DNA of 13,546 bases from an uncultured Bacilli bacterium (GTDB lineage: Bacteria > Bacillota_I > Bacilli_A > RF39 > UBA660), in contig CAJUGE010000026.1 in assembly GCA_910586295.1 (NCBI GenBank), positions 1 through 13,546 on the forward strand, given 5' to 3'. Every line of letters begins with the position of its first letter. Within the stretch, counting starts at the first letter, position 1. Made by a program: the position numbers and the translations under genes. The notes beneath the pieces were generated by a model that was given only the letters and a program-made list of their open reading frames with translations, did no database searches and was not told the origin of the DNA. Shown in pieces: positions 1 to 7,297 of the stretch.

Positions 1-2
1 AC

Positions 3-125
3 GTAAATGCATTTATCAAAAAGTTTAAAATAGTAAGTACAAGGTTTAGAAATAGAAGAAAAAATTTCAAATTATATATGACATTAATTTGTGAAATTTA
101 TAATTTTGAAACTGCTAATTTGTAG
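3..125 (+). CDS. IS5-like DDE transposase, C-terminal end (partial)
   Basis: The open frame enters from the left edge and stops at TAG 123-125, leaving about 40 residues. They include FRNRRKNF, then a LICEIYN-like stretch. This matches the C-terminal signature of IS5/IS4-superfamily DDE transposases (R-x-R-N-R-R-x-x-F followed by L-I-x-x-I-Y-N). The catalytic DDE residues lie outside the window, so it cannot be judged whether the element is intact. A possible right terminal inverted repeat follows directly. The IS subgroup is not assignable from this fragment. Confidence 0.7.
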   Translation, partial: VNAFIKKFKIVSTRFRNRRKNFKLYMTLICEIYNFETANL

Positions 126-140
126 TTTACGGACAACCCT
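126..140. repeat. Candidate right terminal inverted repeat of the IS
   Basis: TTTACGGACAACCCT begins just after the transposase stop codon. Read inward, it begins AGGGTTGTCC, resembling the G-rich GGGTTGT-type ends of some IS5-family elements. The left end is outside the window, so the repeat cannot be confirmed here. The boundary is inferred from the stop codon position and from the new coding frame that begins right after it. Confidence 0.35.
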
Positions 141-302
141 AATGATTGGATGTTTTGGAACAGTTTTTATAATAATAAGTCTTTAGAAGTTTTAGATGTA
201 CTTCCTGGTGTGGATTTGTCTGTTAAGCAAAAAGTTGGAGAGTCAGAAAGAGAAGAAGCTAAAAAGTATTTGAGACTTAATTATGGTAAAGATATTATTT
301 AG
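141..302 (+). pseudogene. 3' remnant of an unknown gene, probably cut by the IS
   Basis: From the inferred IS boundary an open frame of 53 codons runs to TAG 300-302. It reads NDWMFWNSF at the start and EEAKKYLRLNYGKDII at the end. It has no Shine-Dalgarno before its only early ATG (150-152) and is followed at once by a good terminator, so it looks like the tail of a longer gene whose 5' part was separated by the insertion. The fragment is hydrophilic with a charged helix near its C-terminus. I do not recognise the family. It could instead be a 50-residue small protein starting at ATG 150, but no ribosome-binding site supports that. Confidence 0.45.
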
Positions 303-326
303 TGGTGTAGTGCCACTTTTTCTTTT
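301..326 (+). terminator. Rho-independent terminator
   Basis: AGTGGTG / TGCCACT form a stem of five Watson-Crick pairs plus two wobbles around the loop TAG, followed by TTTTTCTTTT. It overlaps the stop codon of the upstream remnant and would end transcription of that interrupted gene. Confidence 0.75.
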
Positions 327-353
327 GGTACAATATAGTAATTTATTCATAAT
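325..353 (+). promoter_or_regulatory. Candidate promoter of the rhodanese-DedA operon
   Basis: TTGGTA (325-330), a 17-base spacer, then CATAAT (348-353). Transcription would begin near 360, just before the GGGTGA Shine-Dalgarno at 361-366. TACAAT at 329-334 is an alternative -10 without a good -35. Confidence 0.35.
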
Positions 354-371
354 ATATAATGGGTGAATTTT

Positions 372-617
372 ATGAGTTATGGTATAAATTTTAGGAGAGG
401 AGCAAAAATAATAGATATACAGGATAAGTATAATTATCAGTTATTTCATGTTCCTGGTGCGATTAATATTCCTTATGATGAATTGATGAATAATTATAGA
501 AATTATCTTAGTAAGAATGAAACTTATTATATTTATTGTAAGAGTGGTAAGTTAAGTAAAAGAGTGGTTATGGTTTTAAGTTATTTGGGTTATAGTGTTG
601 TTAGTCTTGAAAATTAG
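372..617 (+). CDS. Small single-domain rhodanese-like protein
   Basis: An 81-residue single rhodanese domain, a cytosolic fold that carries persulfide sulfur on an active-site cysteine. Visible marks are IIDIQD (residues 13-18, the Asp that opens the domain), HVPGAINIPY (26-35, the CDC25-like motif) and YCKSGKLSKR, whose Cys56 matches the catalytic loop C-x-x-G-x-x-S-x-R/A. The protein ends shortly after GYSVVSLEN and lacks the usual GG tail, so it is at the short end for the family. ATG 372 is preferred over GTG 363, because GGTGA at 362-366 sits 5 bases before ATG and overlaps the GTG. It lies 36 bases before the DedA-like gene and is probably co-transcribed with it. The substrate is unknown; sulfur transfer is family knowledge, not shown here. 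Confidence 0.85.
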   Translation: MSYGINFRRGAKIIDIQDKYNYQLFHVPGAINIPYDELMNNYRNYLSKNETYYIYCKSGKLSKRVVMVLSYLGYSVVSLEN

Positions 618-653
618 TTTTTTAGTTTTATAATAGTATTAGGAGAAAGATTT

Positions 654-1235
654 ATGGATTTTTTAGATGCAATTAATGATTTAATTAATAATTTGATTGG
701 TATGCTTGGTAGTGCAGGAGCTATTCTTGGGTGTTTGTTTATTTTGGTTGAAAGTATTTTGCCTATTTTACCTTTGTCAGTTTTTATTACTCTTAATTTT
801 ATGACTTTTGGTAAGTTTTTTGGTTTTATTATTTCTTGGATTTGTACTATTGGTGGCTGTATGTTGTCTTTTTATATTTTTAAGAATGGTCTTTCTATGA
901 GACTTTATAATAAATTTAAGAGTAATAAAAAATTGGTTAAGGTTATGACTAGTGTTGAAAATATGAGTTTTAGAAAGTTAGTGGTTTTAATTGCAATTCC
1001 TTTTACCCCTGCATTTCTAGTTAATATATCAGCTGGTATTTCTCGTATGGATACTAAAAAGTTTTTTTGGGCTATAGTCATAGGTAAGATTTCTTTAGTT
1101 TATTTTTGGGGTTATATTGGGGTTAGTTTGATAGATAGTATTAGGAATCCTATGATTTTAATTAAAGTAGTCATTATGCTTATTATAATGTATTTGATTA
1201 GTTTTGTATTTAGTAAAAGAACTAATGTTAGGTAA
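654..1235 (+). CDS. DedA/VTT-domain (TVP38/TMEM64-like) membrane protein
   Basis: 193 residues with about five hydrophobic segments (roughly 14-32, 40-62, 63-78, 108-128, 138-162, 168-187). The family marks are an early membrane glutamate followed by prolines (E33-S34 with P37 and P40) and the second re-entrant motif around IPFTPAFLVNISAGIS (115-130), followed by a GK pair at 144-145. DedA/VTT proteins are thought to act in lipid scrambling or undecaprenyl-phosphate and phospholipid transport at the cytoplasmic membrane. The exact substrate here is not readable from sequence. AGGAG at 641-645 lies 8 bases before ATG 654. It follows the rhodanese gene as the likely second gene of an operon. 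No clear terminator separates it from rmuC, which has its own promoter. Confidence 0.8.
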   Translation: MDFLDAINDLINNLIGMLGSAGAILGCLFILVESILPILPLSVFITLNFMTFGKFFGFIISWICTIGGCMLSFYIFKNGLSMRLYNKFKSNKKLVKVMTSVENMSFRKLVVLIAIPFTPAFLVNISAGISRMDTKKFFWAIVIGKISLVYFWGYIGVSLIDSIRNPMILIKVVIMLIIMYLISFVFSKRTNVR

Positions 1236-1259
1236 AAAACTTTTAGTGTAAAAAAAACT

Positions 1260-1288
1260 TTGACAAACAGTTATTTGTCTTGTATACT
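1260..1288 (+). promoter_or_regulatory. Strong sigma-70/SigA promoter of rmuC
   Basis: A perfect TTGACA (1260-1265), a 17-base spacer and TATACT (1283-1288) preceded by TG at 1281-1282. The start of transcription would fall near 1295, leaving a leader of about 14 bases that is almost all ribosome-binding site (AAGGTGA, 1297-1303). Confidence 0.85.
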
Positions 1289-1308
1289 ATTATTAGAAGG
1301 TGAAGTTA

Positions 1309-2403
1309 ATGGAGTATTTAATAATTGGACTAATAATAGTATTAATAATTTTGGTTGTGTTTGTTTTACTAAAAATAAAGAAAGTTAATGATTCGGATAT
1401 TACTTTAAAATTAAGTAAAATTGAAACTGATATGGTAAAAGAGATAGGAGATTTTAAACTTGATTTTTCTAGGGTTTTAACACAAGATTTTAATGATATG
1501 AATGATAGGATAGAGGCAAGACTTAACAAGATTGATAATAGGGTTAATGAAAGATTAGATGAGAATTTTGATAAAACTAATAAGACATTTCAGAATGTAT
1601 TAGAGAGACTTGCTAGAATAGATGAGGCTCAGAAAAAAATAGATAGTTTGTCTAATGATATAGTTAGTTTACAAACTGTTTTAACTGATAAAAAAAGTAG
1701 GGGTATTTTTGGTGAAGTTAATTTAAATCAAATTCTTTCTAGTGTGTTTGGAGAAAAGAATGATAAGATATATAAAATACAATATACACTTAGTAGTGGT
1801 GTTATAGCAGATGCTATTGTTTTTGCACCAGAACCTTTAGGGCATGTTTGTATTGATAGTAAGTTTCCTTTAGAAAATTATAGATATATGTTAGAAAGAG
1901 GTATAGGTGAAGAAGAAAGAAAAAAACGTGAGAAGATGTTTGAAATAGATGTAAAGAAACATATAGATGCAATTTCGAATAAATATATAATAAGTGGTGA
2001 GACTAGTGGACAAGCTATTATGTTTTTGCCTGCGGAGGCCATATTTGCTGAAATTAATGCATATCATTCTTCACTAATTAATTATGCTTATGAGAAACGT
2101 GTGTATGTTGCGAGTCCTACTACGCTTATGAGTTTGCTTACAATTATTCAGGCTATTTTAGTTGGAATGGAGAGGGATAAGTATGCTAATGTTATTCACA
2201 GTGAACTTAATAAATTAGGCGAAGAGTTTATGAGATATAAAGATAGATGGGATAAGCTAAGTAGTCATATAGAAACGGTTAGTAAGGATGTTAGAGATAT
2301 TCATATTACTACAGATAAGATTACTAAGAGGTTTGATTCTATAAGTAATGTTAATATACAAAATAATATTGAAAATAATAAAAGTGAATTGGGGAATGAA
2401 TAA
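1309..2403 (+). CDS. rmuC: RmuC-family protein (DNA recombination / PD-(D/E)XK-like fold)
   Basis: 364 residues. An N-terminal transmembrane helix (about 4-22) anchors a long coiled coil (about 30-130), followed by the RmuC domain starting at GIFGE (132-136). The domain shows ADAIV (167-171, Asp168), HVCIDSKFPLENY (179-191, Asp183 and Lys185 as the nuclease-like D...D-x-K core) and FLPAEAIFAEI (239-249). E. coli RmuC limits inversions at short inverted repeats and is predicted to be a nuclease; the biochemical role remains poorly defined. ATG 1309 is chosen over GTG 1300, because AAGGTGA (1297-1303) overlaps the GTG and is spaced 5 bases from ATG. It is a single-gene transcription unit with a near-consensus promoter before it and a terminator right after it. 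Confidence 0.9.
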   Translation: MEYLIIGLIIVLIILVVFVLLKIKKVNDSDITLKLSKIETDMVKEIGDFKLDFSRVLTQDFNDMNDRIEARLNKIDNRVNERLDENFDKTNKTFQNVLERLARIDEAQKKIDSLSNDIVSLQTVLTDKKSRGIFGEVNLNQILSSVFGEKNDKIYKIQYTLSSGVIADAIVFAPEPLGHVCIDSKFPLENYRYMLERGIGEEERKKREKMFEIDVKKHIDAISNKYIISGETSGQAIMFLPAEAIFAEINAYHSSLINYAYEKRVYVASPTTLMSLLTIIQAILVGMERDKYANVIHSELNKLGEEFMRYKDRWDKLSSHIETVSKDVRDIHITTDKITKRFDSISNVNIQNNIENNKSELGNE

Positions 2404-2411
2404 ATGTTTAG

Positions 2412-2443
2412 AAGATTCTGAATTAATGATTTAGAATCTTTTT
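2412..2443 (+). terminator. Rho-independent terminator of rmuC
   Basis: AAGATTCT (2412-2419) pairs perfectly with AGAATCTT (2433-2440); the stem runs into a T tract at 2439-2443. It begins 9 bases after the rmuC stop codon. Confidence 0.8.
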
Positions 2444-2483
2444 ACGTAAAGTGAGCGTTAATTAATAGTTAATTGATACTTCT

Positions 2484-2510
2484 TTGACTTTATGATAGAC
2501 TATATATAGA
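2484..2510 (+). promoter_or_regulatory. Candidate promoter of the coiled-coil operon
   Basis: TTGACT (2484-2489) is followed 15 bases later by TATAGA (2505-2510), inside a TATATATAGA run. The spacing is short. TTGATA (2473-2478) with TAGACT (2496-2501, 17-base spacer) is an alternative. A promoter is expected here, because the terminator at 2412-2443 isolates the operon from rmuC. Confidence 0.4.
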
Positions 2511-2527
2511 AGAATAAGGTGGTTGGA

Positions 2528-3910
2528 ATGAATTCAAATTTAGAAGCGGTCTCTAGTCTTATTGAATTGTTAGTAAAAAAGGCAGGCTTTGATATGTCTA
2601 AAGATTATAGTGAGACTGAGTTAAAAAAGACTAGAGATACTATAGAAACACTACTAAATAAAAAGACTACTGCAACAAATAAAAAAACAGTTGCTCAGAT
2701 AATAGATAACCTTAAAATAAGAGAAGCAAATTGGGAGAATAATGCAGAGATAGTTGGTAAAGAACTTTTAAAGGCCTATAAAGACGGTAAAAGTTATGAA
2801 AGTGTTAAAGATAAAATAGATTTTCTTGGAAAGTTAGCATTAGATGGTACTGCTACAATAAGTGTTGGTTCTGTTTATGATAAACTTAAAGTTGTTGAGA
2901 ATAAATATAATGAATTAATGGAGAAAATAAATACTTTTGATTATTCTAATAAAGAAGAAAGAGAGATGGATGAGAGATATAGAACTTATCTTGAAAATAA
3001 AATAGTTTCTTTAGATAGTGAGATAAATTCTTTAGATAATGAACTTGATAGTTTAAAGGAAGTTGAGCTTAAAGATGAATCTATTGTAAGCGAGCTAAAA
3101 GAGTATCTTGAAAAATTAAATAATGATAAAGAGAGAATAAATAAAGCTTTAGGTACTGCTATGAATAGTGATGTTCAGTTTGATATTTGGGAACGGTTAG
3201 AGAAAGCTAAGACTGCTACTAAAGATAAAATATTAAAATCTCAAGAACTACTTAAGAGAACAGAAGATATGATAGAAGATGTTAAGAATACTAGGATGGG
3301 CATTAACGATAGAAAGATGGCGCTTAATAATGAAAAGGTTAGGTGTACTAATAAACTAAATACTCTTAATAATAAAATATCTGATGGAAAATATGAAAAT
3401 TCTCCAGAGAGAATGATTGATATAAATAATAGTGAGTTAATGAAGTTAGAGATTAATAATTTGTCTAATAAAAAAGACGTTGTATATGTTGATGCAAATA
3501 AAGTTAAAGAAGAGTTAATTAGAGAATGGACAAATGTAAAATATCCATCAAGAGTGTCAAGTCCTGTAAAAGTGGAAAAACCAGTTTCTTCCGTTAGAGA
3601 GGAAAAAAGTACTTTAGAGCATAGAAGTAAATTAGACAAAATTGAAGAAGATTTGCAAGAGGTAATTGACAAATCTCAAATTATTCGAGATAATATAGTA
3701 GATAATACTTCTCATACTAGTGTAAGTGTGTCAAATGATGTTATAGAGCAGGAGCCTATGGAGACTTTGTCAGTGTCAAGTTCTACGGTTGATGAATCAT
3801 CTGAAACTGAAATTCTAGAGGTAATTGATGATATAGCTCAAGAGGTGACAACTGAAAGTGTAGAAGAAGTTAAGCAAGAGAAGAAGAATAAAATTGAATT
3901 GGATTGGTGA
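2528..3910 (+). CDS. Coiled-coil protein of unknown function, paralogue A
   Basis: 460 residues, no signal peptide or membrane helix, so probably cytosolic. The N-terminus carries SSLIELLVKKAG, nearly identical to the start of the next gene. After it come a short helical region with GKELLKAYKDGKSYESV (about 75-95), long heptad-rich coiled coils rich in Lys, Glu, Leu and Asn (about 110-300), a YVDANKVKEELIREW segment (about 320-335) and a low-complexity acidic Ser/Thr/Glu/Val tail to the C-terminal LDW. ATG 2528 is preferred to GTG 2519, since AAGGTGG (2516-2522) overlaps the GTG and lies 5 bases before the ATG. I do not recognise a named family. The organisation (conserved ends, long coiled coil, disordered acidic tail) resembles structural or scaffold proteins, but that is only inference. 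Confidence 0.8.
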   Translation: MNSNLEAVSSLIELLVKKAGFDMSKDYSETELKKTRDTIETLLNKKTTATNKKTVAQIIDNLKIREANWENNAEIVGKELLKAYKDGKSYESVKDKIDFLGKLALDGTATISVGSVYDKLKVVENKYNELMEKINTFDYSNKEEREMDERYRTYLENKIVSLDSEINSLDNELDSLKEVELKDESIVSELKEYLEKLNNDKERINKALGTAMNSDVQFDIWERLEKAKTATKDKILKSQELLKRTEDMIEDVKNTRMGINDRKMALNNEKVRCTNKLNTLNNKISDGKYENSPERMIDINNSELMKLEINNLSNKKDVVYVDANKVKEELIREWTNVKYPSRVSSPVKVEKPVSSVREEKSTLEHRSKLDKIEEDLQEVIDKSQIIRDNIVDNTSHTSVSVSNDVIEQEPMETLSVSSSTVDESSETEILEVIDDIAQEVTTESVEEVKQEKKNKIELDW

Positions 3911-3916
3911 TGAGAA

Positions 3917-5449
3917 ATGAATTACAGAGCATTAGAAGACTTAATAGGAATATTAGTCAAGAAAGCAGGTAGCAAGTTAAGTAATCTTGCTGTAGAAGAA
4001 GATATAGACTTCTTAAAAGAAAGAGAAGCATATTTATTAGGTGAAATATCTACACTTAAATCAAAGTTAGAAGCTAATGAATATGTAAATACTTATGATC
4101 GTCAAAGAGACGAAGAAGAGAATAAATACTTGTCTGAATCACTTAATTCACTTAATAATAGTTTAGCAGATTTAGATGCTAAGTTAAGTGATAAAAGTAT
4201 TAAGACTGGTCCTAAGCGTAAGCTTATGGGTGAGAAAACTTTACTTCTTAATGAAATTACTGAAGTTAAAGAATTGCTCGAATTATCTAACTTAAAACTT
4301 CAAAATAAAGCATATTTTGATGAAAGTTCTAGGTCTAAGGATGAAGTTACTCTTGCTGTCTTAGAACAAGAACTTGTAGAAGTTAGAAAGAGCTTAGAAG
4401 AGAAGAATATTAACCCTGTATTAATAGGACATAGATTATTAGAAGCATTTAAGGATGAAAAGCCTTTTACAACTGTAAGTGATATGTTTGAAATCTTAAC
4501 TAGTAAAGCTCGTAATGAGTATGAGAGAACTACTAAAGAAGTTAAAGATAGTAATATATTTGAACTTATGGATAAATATACTACTATGAAGAGAGATTCT
4601 TCAACTAGCTTGGAAAATAATAATTATTCTAGTGATACTATTAGACAAGGATTATTTGAAAAAGAAAAATATCATAATAGTAGAGTTGAAACTTTTAAGG
4701 CAACATTAGAGAGTATCGAAAAGAGAAAAGCAGAACTTAACACTTTGATAGATGAGTCTAAGAAATTATATGAAAGTGTTCATAGAGAGAGACAAGCAAA
4801 AGAGGATAAGTTAAATTCACTTGTAAATGTTTTATATAATGAACTTAATCTTGTAGTAGAGGAAGAGAGTTATAAGAAAACAGTTAATGATTTAAGAAAT
4901 GAAATAGCTGATGATAAATATTTAGAAAATAAATATGATAATGATGTTCAAAGTTTTAAAGATGAAGTTAAGAATCTAGATATAAATTATTCAAATGTTA
5001 ATGCTGAGATTGCTCGTGAAGAAAGAAGTTTAGAGATTATTCATGAGAAATTGAGTGCTAATGCAGTTGATAGTTTAGCAAAATTCGAAGATAAAGTTAA
5101 TTTCTTAGTTTATTCAAATAGAATTGATAGTTTAGTTAATGAACAACAGTATTTATATGTTAATGTTGATGTTATTAAAGATGAAATCATTAGTATTTGG
5201 AATAAAGGTGAAGAAGGCCCTAATGGTGGAACTAGAAGTTCTAGCACTGTTAAGTTTGGAAAAAATAACCCTGTAGTTGATGTTGATGTTGAGGATGAAC
5301 CAGAAGTAGATGAAGAATCCGTTATTAATGAAGTAACATCTATGTATGATGAAGTTCCAGAAACTCCTGTAGTATCAGAAACACCTCAAGTATCAGATGT
5401 AAATGATGATATGGATGAAGCTGTAGAGGTTATAGATTATTTAGAATAA
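3917..5449 (+). CDS. Coiled-coil protein of unknown function, paralogue B
   Basis: 510 residues, also without signal peptide or membrane helix. It shares with paralogue A the N-terminal LIGILVKKAG box (9-18), a block GHRLLEAFKDEKPFTTV (171-187) matching A's GKELLKAYKDGKSYESV, a YLYVNVDVIKDEIISIW box before the tail, and an acidic Val/Glu/Asp/Pro tail. The shared helical block sits about 95 residues further in than in A, because B carries an extra coiled-coil stretch (about 55-165) ahead of it. The gene starts 6 bases after the stop of A, and its Shine-Dalgarno (GGTGATGAG) overlaps the end of A, so translation is probably coupled. A terminator follows. Function unknown; a heteromeric complex with A is a reasonable guess. 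Confidence 0.8.
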   Translation: MNYRALEDLIGILVKKAGSKLSNLAVEEDIDFLKEREAYLLGEISTLKSKLEANEYVNTYDRQRDEEENKYLSESLNSLNNSLADLDAKLSDKSIKTGPKRKLMGEKTLLLNEITEVKELLELSNLKLQNKAYFDESSRSKDEVTLAVLEQELVEVRKSLEEKNINPVLIGHRLLEAFKDEKPFTTVSDMFEILTSKARNEYERTTKEVKDSNIFELMDKYTTMKRDSSTSLENNNYSSDTIRQGLFEKEKYHNSRVETFKATLESIEKRKAELNTLIDESKKLYESVHRERQAKEDKLNSLVNVLYNELNLVVEEESYKKTVNDLRNEIADDKYLENKYDNDVQSFKDEVKNLDINYSNVNAEIAREERSLEIIHEKLSANAVDSLAKFEDKVNFLVYSNRIDSLVNEQQYLYVNVDVIKDEIISIWNKGEEGPNGGTRSSSTVKFGKNNPVVDVDVEDEPEVDEESVINEVTSMYDEVPETPVVSETPQVSDVNDDMDEAVEVIDYLE

Positions 5450-5456
5450 TATAAAG

Positions 5457-5481
5457 ACGTCATATATGTGGCGTTTTTTTT
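5457..5481 (+). terminator. Terminator of the coiled-coil operon
   Basis: ACGTCA (5457-5462) pairs with TGGCGT (5469-5474; one T-G wobble) around a 6-base loop, followed by a run of eight T. It begins 8 bases after the stop codon of paralogue B. Confidence 0.8.
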
Positions 5482-5495
5482 AATATTAAACTATT

Positions 5496-5533
5496 TGTCT
5501 AATTCCTAAAAAGTGGAATTGGACAGTTTTTTT
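5496..5533 (+). terminator. Second strong hairpin plus T tract
   Basis: TGTCTAATTCC (5496-5506) and GGAATTGGACA (5515-5525) form an 11-bp stem with one wobble around TAAAAAGT, followed by G and seven T. It stands only 15 bases after the previous terminator and right against the truncated ATPase gene. It may be a backup terminator, or the border of whatever event removed the first half of that gene. Confidence 0.6.
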
Positions 5534-6161
5534 GAATAATGATGAAAAATTAAAAACATTGATAGAAATAATATCATCTAGTATTGGCTCGCTTACTAAT
5601 CCAACTAAGCTATATAATACATTTATTAATGAGTGTAATAAGAATATTAATAACGAGACAATTTCATTATATTTAAAATATTTAGAAGAGGCTTTTTTAA
5701 TAGAAAAATCTAAAAGATTTGATGTAAAGGGAAAAAAGTATATAAAAACACCATCTAAATATTGGTGTTAGGAATAGTTTAATTAACTTTAGATAAATAG
5801 AAAAAATCATATTATGGAGAATATAATTTATACTGAACTTCGTAGAAGAGTTTTTAATGCTGTTATTGGTGTTGTAGAAAAAAGAAATAACTTAAAAGAT
5901 GGTAAAAAAGATTATAAATAATTAGAAATAGATTTTGTTGTTAATAAGGAAAGTGATAAATACTATATTCAATCTGCTTATACTATTTTAGATGATGAAA
6001 AGAAAGAACAGGAATTACAATCTTTTTTAAATGTAGAAGATAATTTTAAGAAAATAGTTATTGTATATGGTCATTTTCTAAAATGGCAAGATGATAATGG
6101 AATTATATATATGAGTATTTATGATTTCTTACTTAATGACAATAGTTTAAAAGAGGCTTAG
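5532..6161 (+). pseudogene. Decayed DUF4143-type AAA ATPase, C-terminal half only
   Basis: The piece begins in the middle of the family (KLKTLIEIISSSIGSLTNPTKL, then YLKYLEEAFLIEKSKRFDVKGKKYI), so the whole N-terminal ATPase with its Walker motifs is missing. The reading frame jumps near 5764 (after KYW, where about five residues of the usual Y-F-x-D-V-G are lost) and again in the poly-A at 5801-5806. Two further stops, TAA 5794 and TAA 5919, sit where the family has Gln (FRQIE and KQLEID), so both look like CAA-to-TAA changes. The rest (MENIIYTELRRR, LEIDFVVNKESDKYYIQSAY, DFLLNDNSL) is still readable to TAG 6159-6161. Intact members are P-loop ATPases with a PD-(D/E)XK-like C-terminal domain and unclear function. 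No active product is expected. Confidence 0.8.
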
Positions 6162-6177
6162 AAATAGCTAGTATAAT

Positions 6178-6205
6178 AAAATAGAGATTATCAATCTCTA
6201 TTTTT
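6178..6205. terminator. Bidirectional terminator between ATPase relic and uppP
   Basis: AAAATAGAGATT (6178-6189) and AATCTCTATTTT (6193-6204) form a perfect 12-bp stem with a 3-base loop. There are T tracts on both sides (TTTTT on the plus strand, TTTTATTAT on the minus strand). On the minus strand it overlaps the uppP stop codon and ends that transcript. Confidence 0.8.
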
Positions 6206-7007
6206 ACATGAATATTAGAATTGCTAGTCCTAACAGTAATGTATATATACTAAAATATTTTAGGTTACCTTTTTTAACTACTCCTAAGAACCATTTTAGT
6301 GTGAAGAATGATACTACAAATGAAGCAATAAATCCTAGTCCATATGGAAGTATAATGTCATGTATGTTGTTCATTTCTAATAAGTCTTTGAAGCCTAATA
6401 GTGTTGTTCCTAGACTTACTGGAATATACAACATAAATGAGTATTTTAATGCAGTGCTTTTATCTAAATCTCTAAATAATCCTCCAATTAGTGTTGAACC
6501 ACTTCTGCTTATTCCAGGAATAACTGCTATTACTTGTGTGATTCCTATGAAGATACTATCTAGAATAGTTAAATCTTTGTCACTCTTTTTTCCTTTTATG
6601 TTTCTCACTAAAAATAAGAACAGTGATGTAAGTAGAAAAGCTATTCCTATGATTTTTACATTGTTTAGTTTTTCTTCTATTAAGTCTTTGCAAGTAAATC
6701 CTATTATTCCTATTGGTATTGAGCCTAACACTATTAACCAACAATATTTAAAATCATTTTTTGTTTCTTCTGTTTTTGTTTTGAAATATAAGAAGAAATT
6801 TTTAATTAATTTTATTATATCATCCTTATAAATAAGTAATATAGCTAGTAGACTTCCAAAGTTAACTATTATTTCAAAATTTAAATCTGTACTTCCTAAA
6901 TCCATTAATTGTTTTAATATAAATACGTGTCCACTTGATGAAATTGGTAAGGGCTCAGTTAGACCTTGTATTATTCCTAAAAAAATATACTTTAATATTT
7001 CAATCAT
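6204..7007 (-). CDS. uppP: Undecaprenyl-diphosphatase (UppP/BacA)
   Basis: 267 residues, the normal length, with about seven to eight hydrophobic segments. This integral membrane enzyme removes a phosphate from undecaprenyl pyrophosphate to recycle the lipid carrier for peptidoglycan and other wall polymers; family members give bacitracin resistance when abundant. Both catalytic signatures are present: QGLTEPLPISSSGH (14-27, with Glu18, the Ser triplet and His27) and IPGISRSGSTL (163-173, with Arg168). Pro19 replaces the more common Phe in E-F-L-P. The start ATG (7005-7007) has AGGTGA at 7014-7019 (minus strand), 6 bases away. It is a single gene on the minus strand, divergent from the operon at 7076. 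Confidence 0.93.
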   Translation of the reverse strand: MIEILKYIFLGIIQGLTEPLPISSSGHVFILKQLMDLGSTDLNFEIIVNFGSLLAILLIYKDDIIKLIKNFFLYFKTKTEETKNDFKYCWLIVLGSIPIGIIGFTCKDLIEEKLNNVKIIGIAFLLTSLFLFLVRNIKGKKSDKDLTILDSIFIGITQVIAVIPGISRSGSTLIGGLFRDLDKSTALKYSFMLYIPVSLGTTLLGFKDLLEMNNIHDIILPYGLGFIASFVVSFFTLKWFLGVVKKGNLKYFSIYTLLLGLAILIFM

Positions 7008-7020
7008 TTATTATCACCTA

Positions 7021-7030
7021 TATAATTATA
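7021..7030. promoter_or_regulatory. Palindromic divergent -10 element (TATAATTATA)
   Basis: TATAATTATA reads TATAAT on both strands. On the minus strand transcription would start near 7018, directly at the uppP Shine-Dalgarno. On the plus strand the start would be near 7033, upstream of the gene at 7076. No good -35 is visible in either direction, so this is a suggestion from the -10 alone. Confidence 0.35.
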
Positions 7031-7075
7031 TAATAAAAATCTAATAAAATAAATAATATTATTTAGAGGGATGAT

Positions 7076-7297
7076 ATGTTATTTAGATTTATTCTTTATT
7101 TGAGTGGTATTATATTTTGTAGTATTGGTTCAATGTTTGTTGTTATTTATTTGAATTTACTTAATATGGGGTATAATTTTAGAGAATATGTTCATTTTAT
7201 AATTGTTAAGCCAGAATGTATTATATTATTTTTAGGAATTTTTAATATTTATTTGGCTTTAAAGAGAAAGGGGAAGAAAAATGGTTTACGTATATGA
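7076..7297 (+). CDS. Small two-helix membrane protein, unknown function
   Basis: 73 residues with two hydrophobic helices (about 4-28 and 44-63) separated by a loop with GYNFREYVHF, and a basic C-terminus (KRKGKKNGLRI) that is probably cytoplasmic. GAGGG at 7066-7070 gives a 5-6 base spacing to ATG 7076; ATG 7071 falls in another frame and overlaps the site. Its last 17 bases overlap the start of the DUF3603 gene in another frame, so the two are tightly coupled. I do not recognise a named family. Confidence 0.7.
   Translation: MLFRFILYLSGIIFCSIGSMFVVIYLNLLNMGYNFREYVHFIIVKPECIILFLGIFNIYLALKRKGKKNGLRI

Noticed and set aside
3241..3672. A 143-codon minus-strand frame within coiled-coil gene A.
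   Set aside because: It is a Ser/Leu/Phe-rich shadow typical of the reverse of Lys/Glu/Asn-rich coding DNA, without a ribosome-binding site.
6208..6831. A 207-codon plus-strand open frame opposite uppP.
   Set aside because: It is the antisense shadow of uppP, whose catalytic motifs are clear; the plus-strand frame has no ribosome-binding site and no protein-like pattern.
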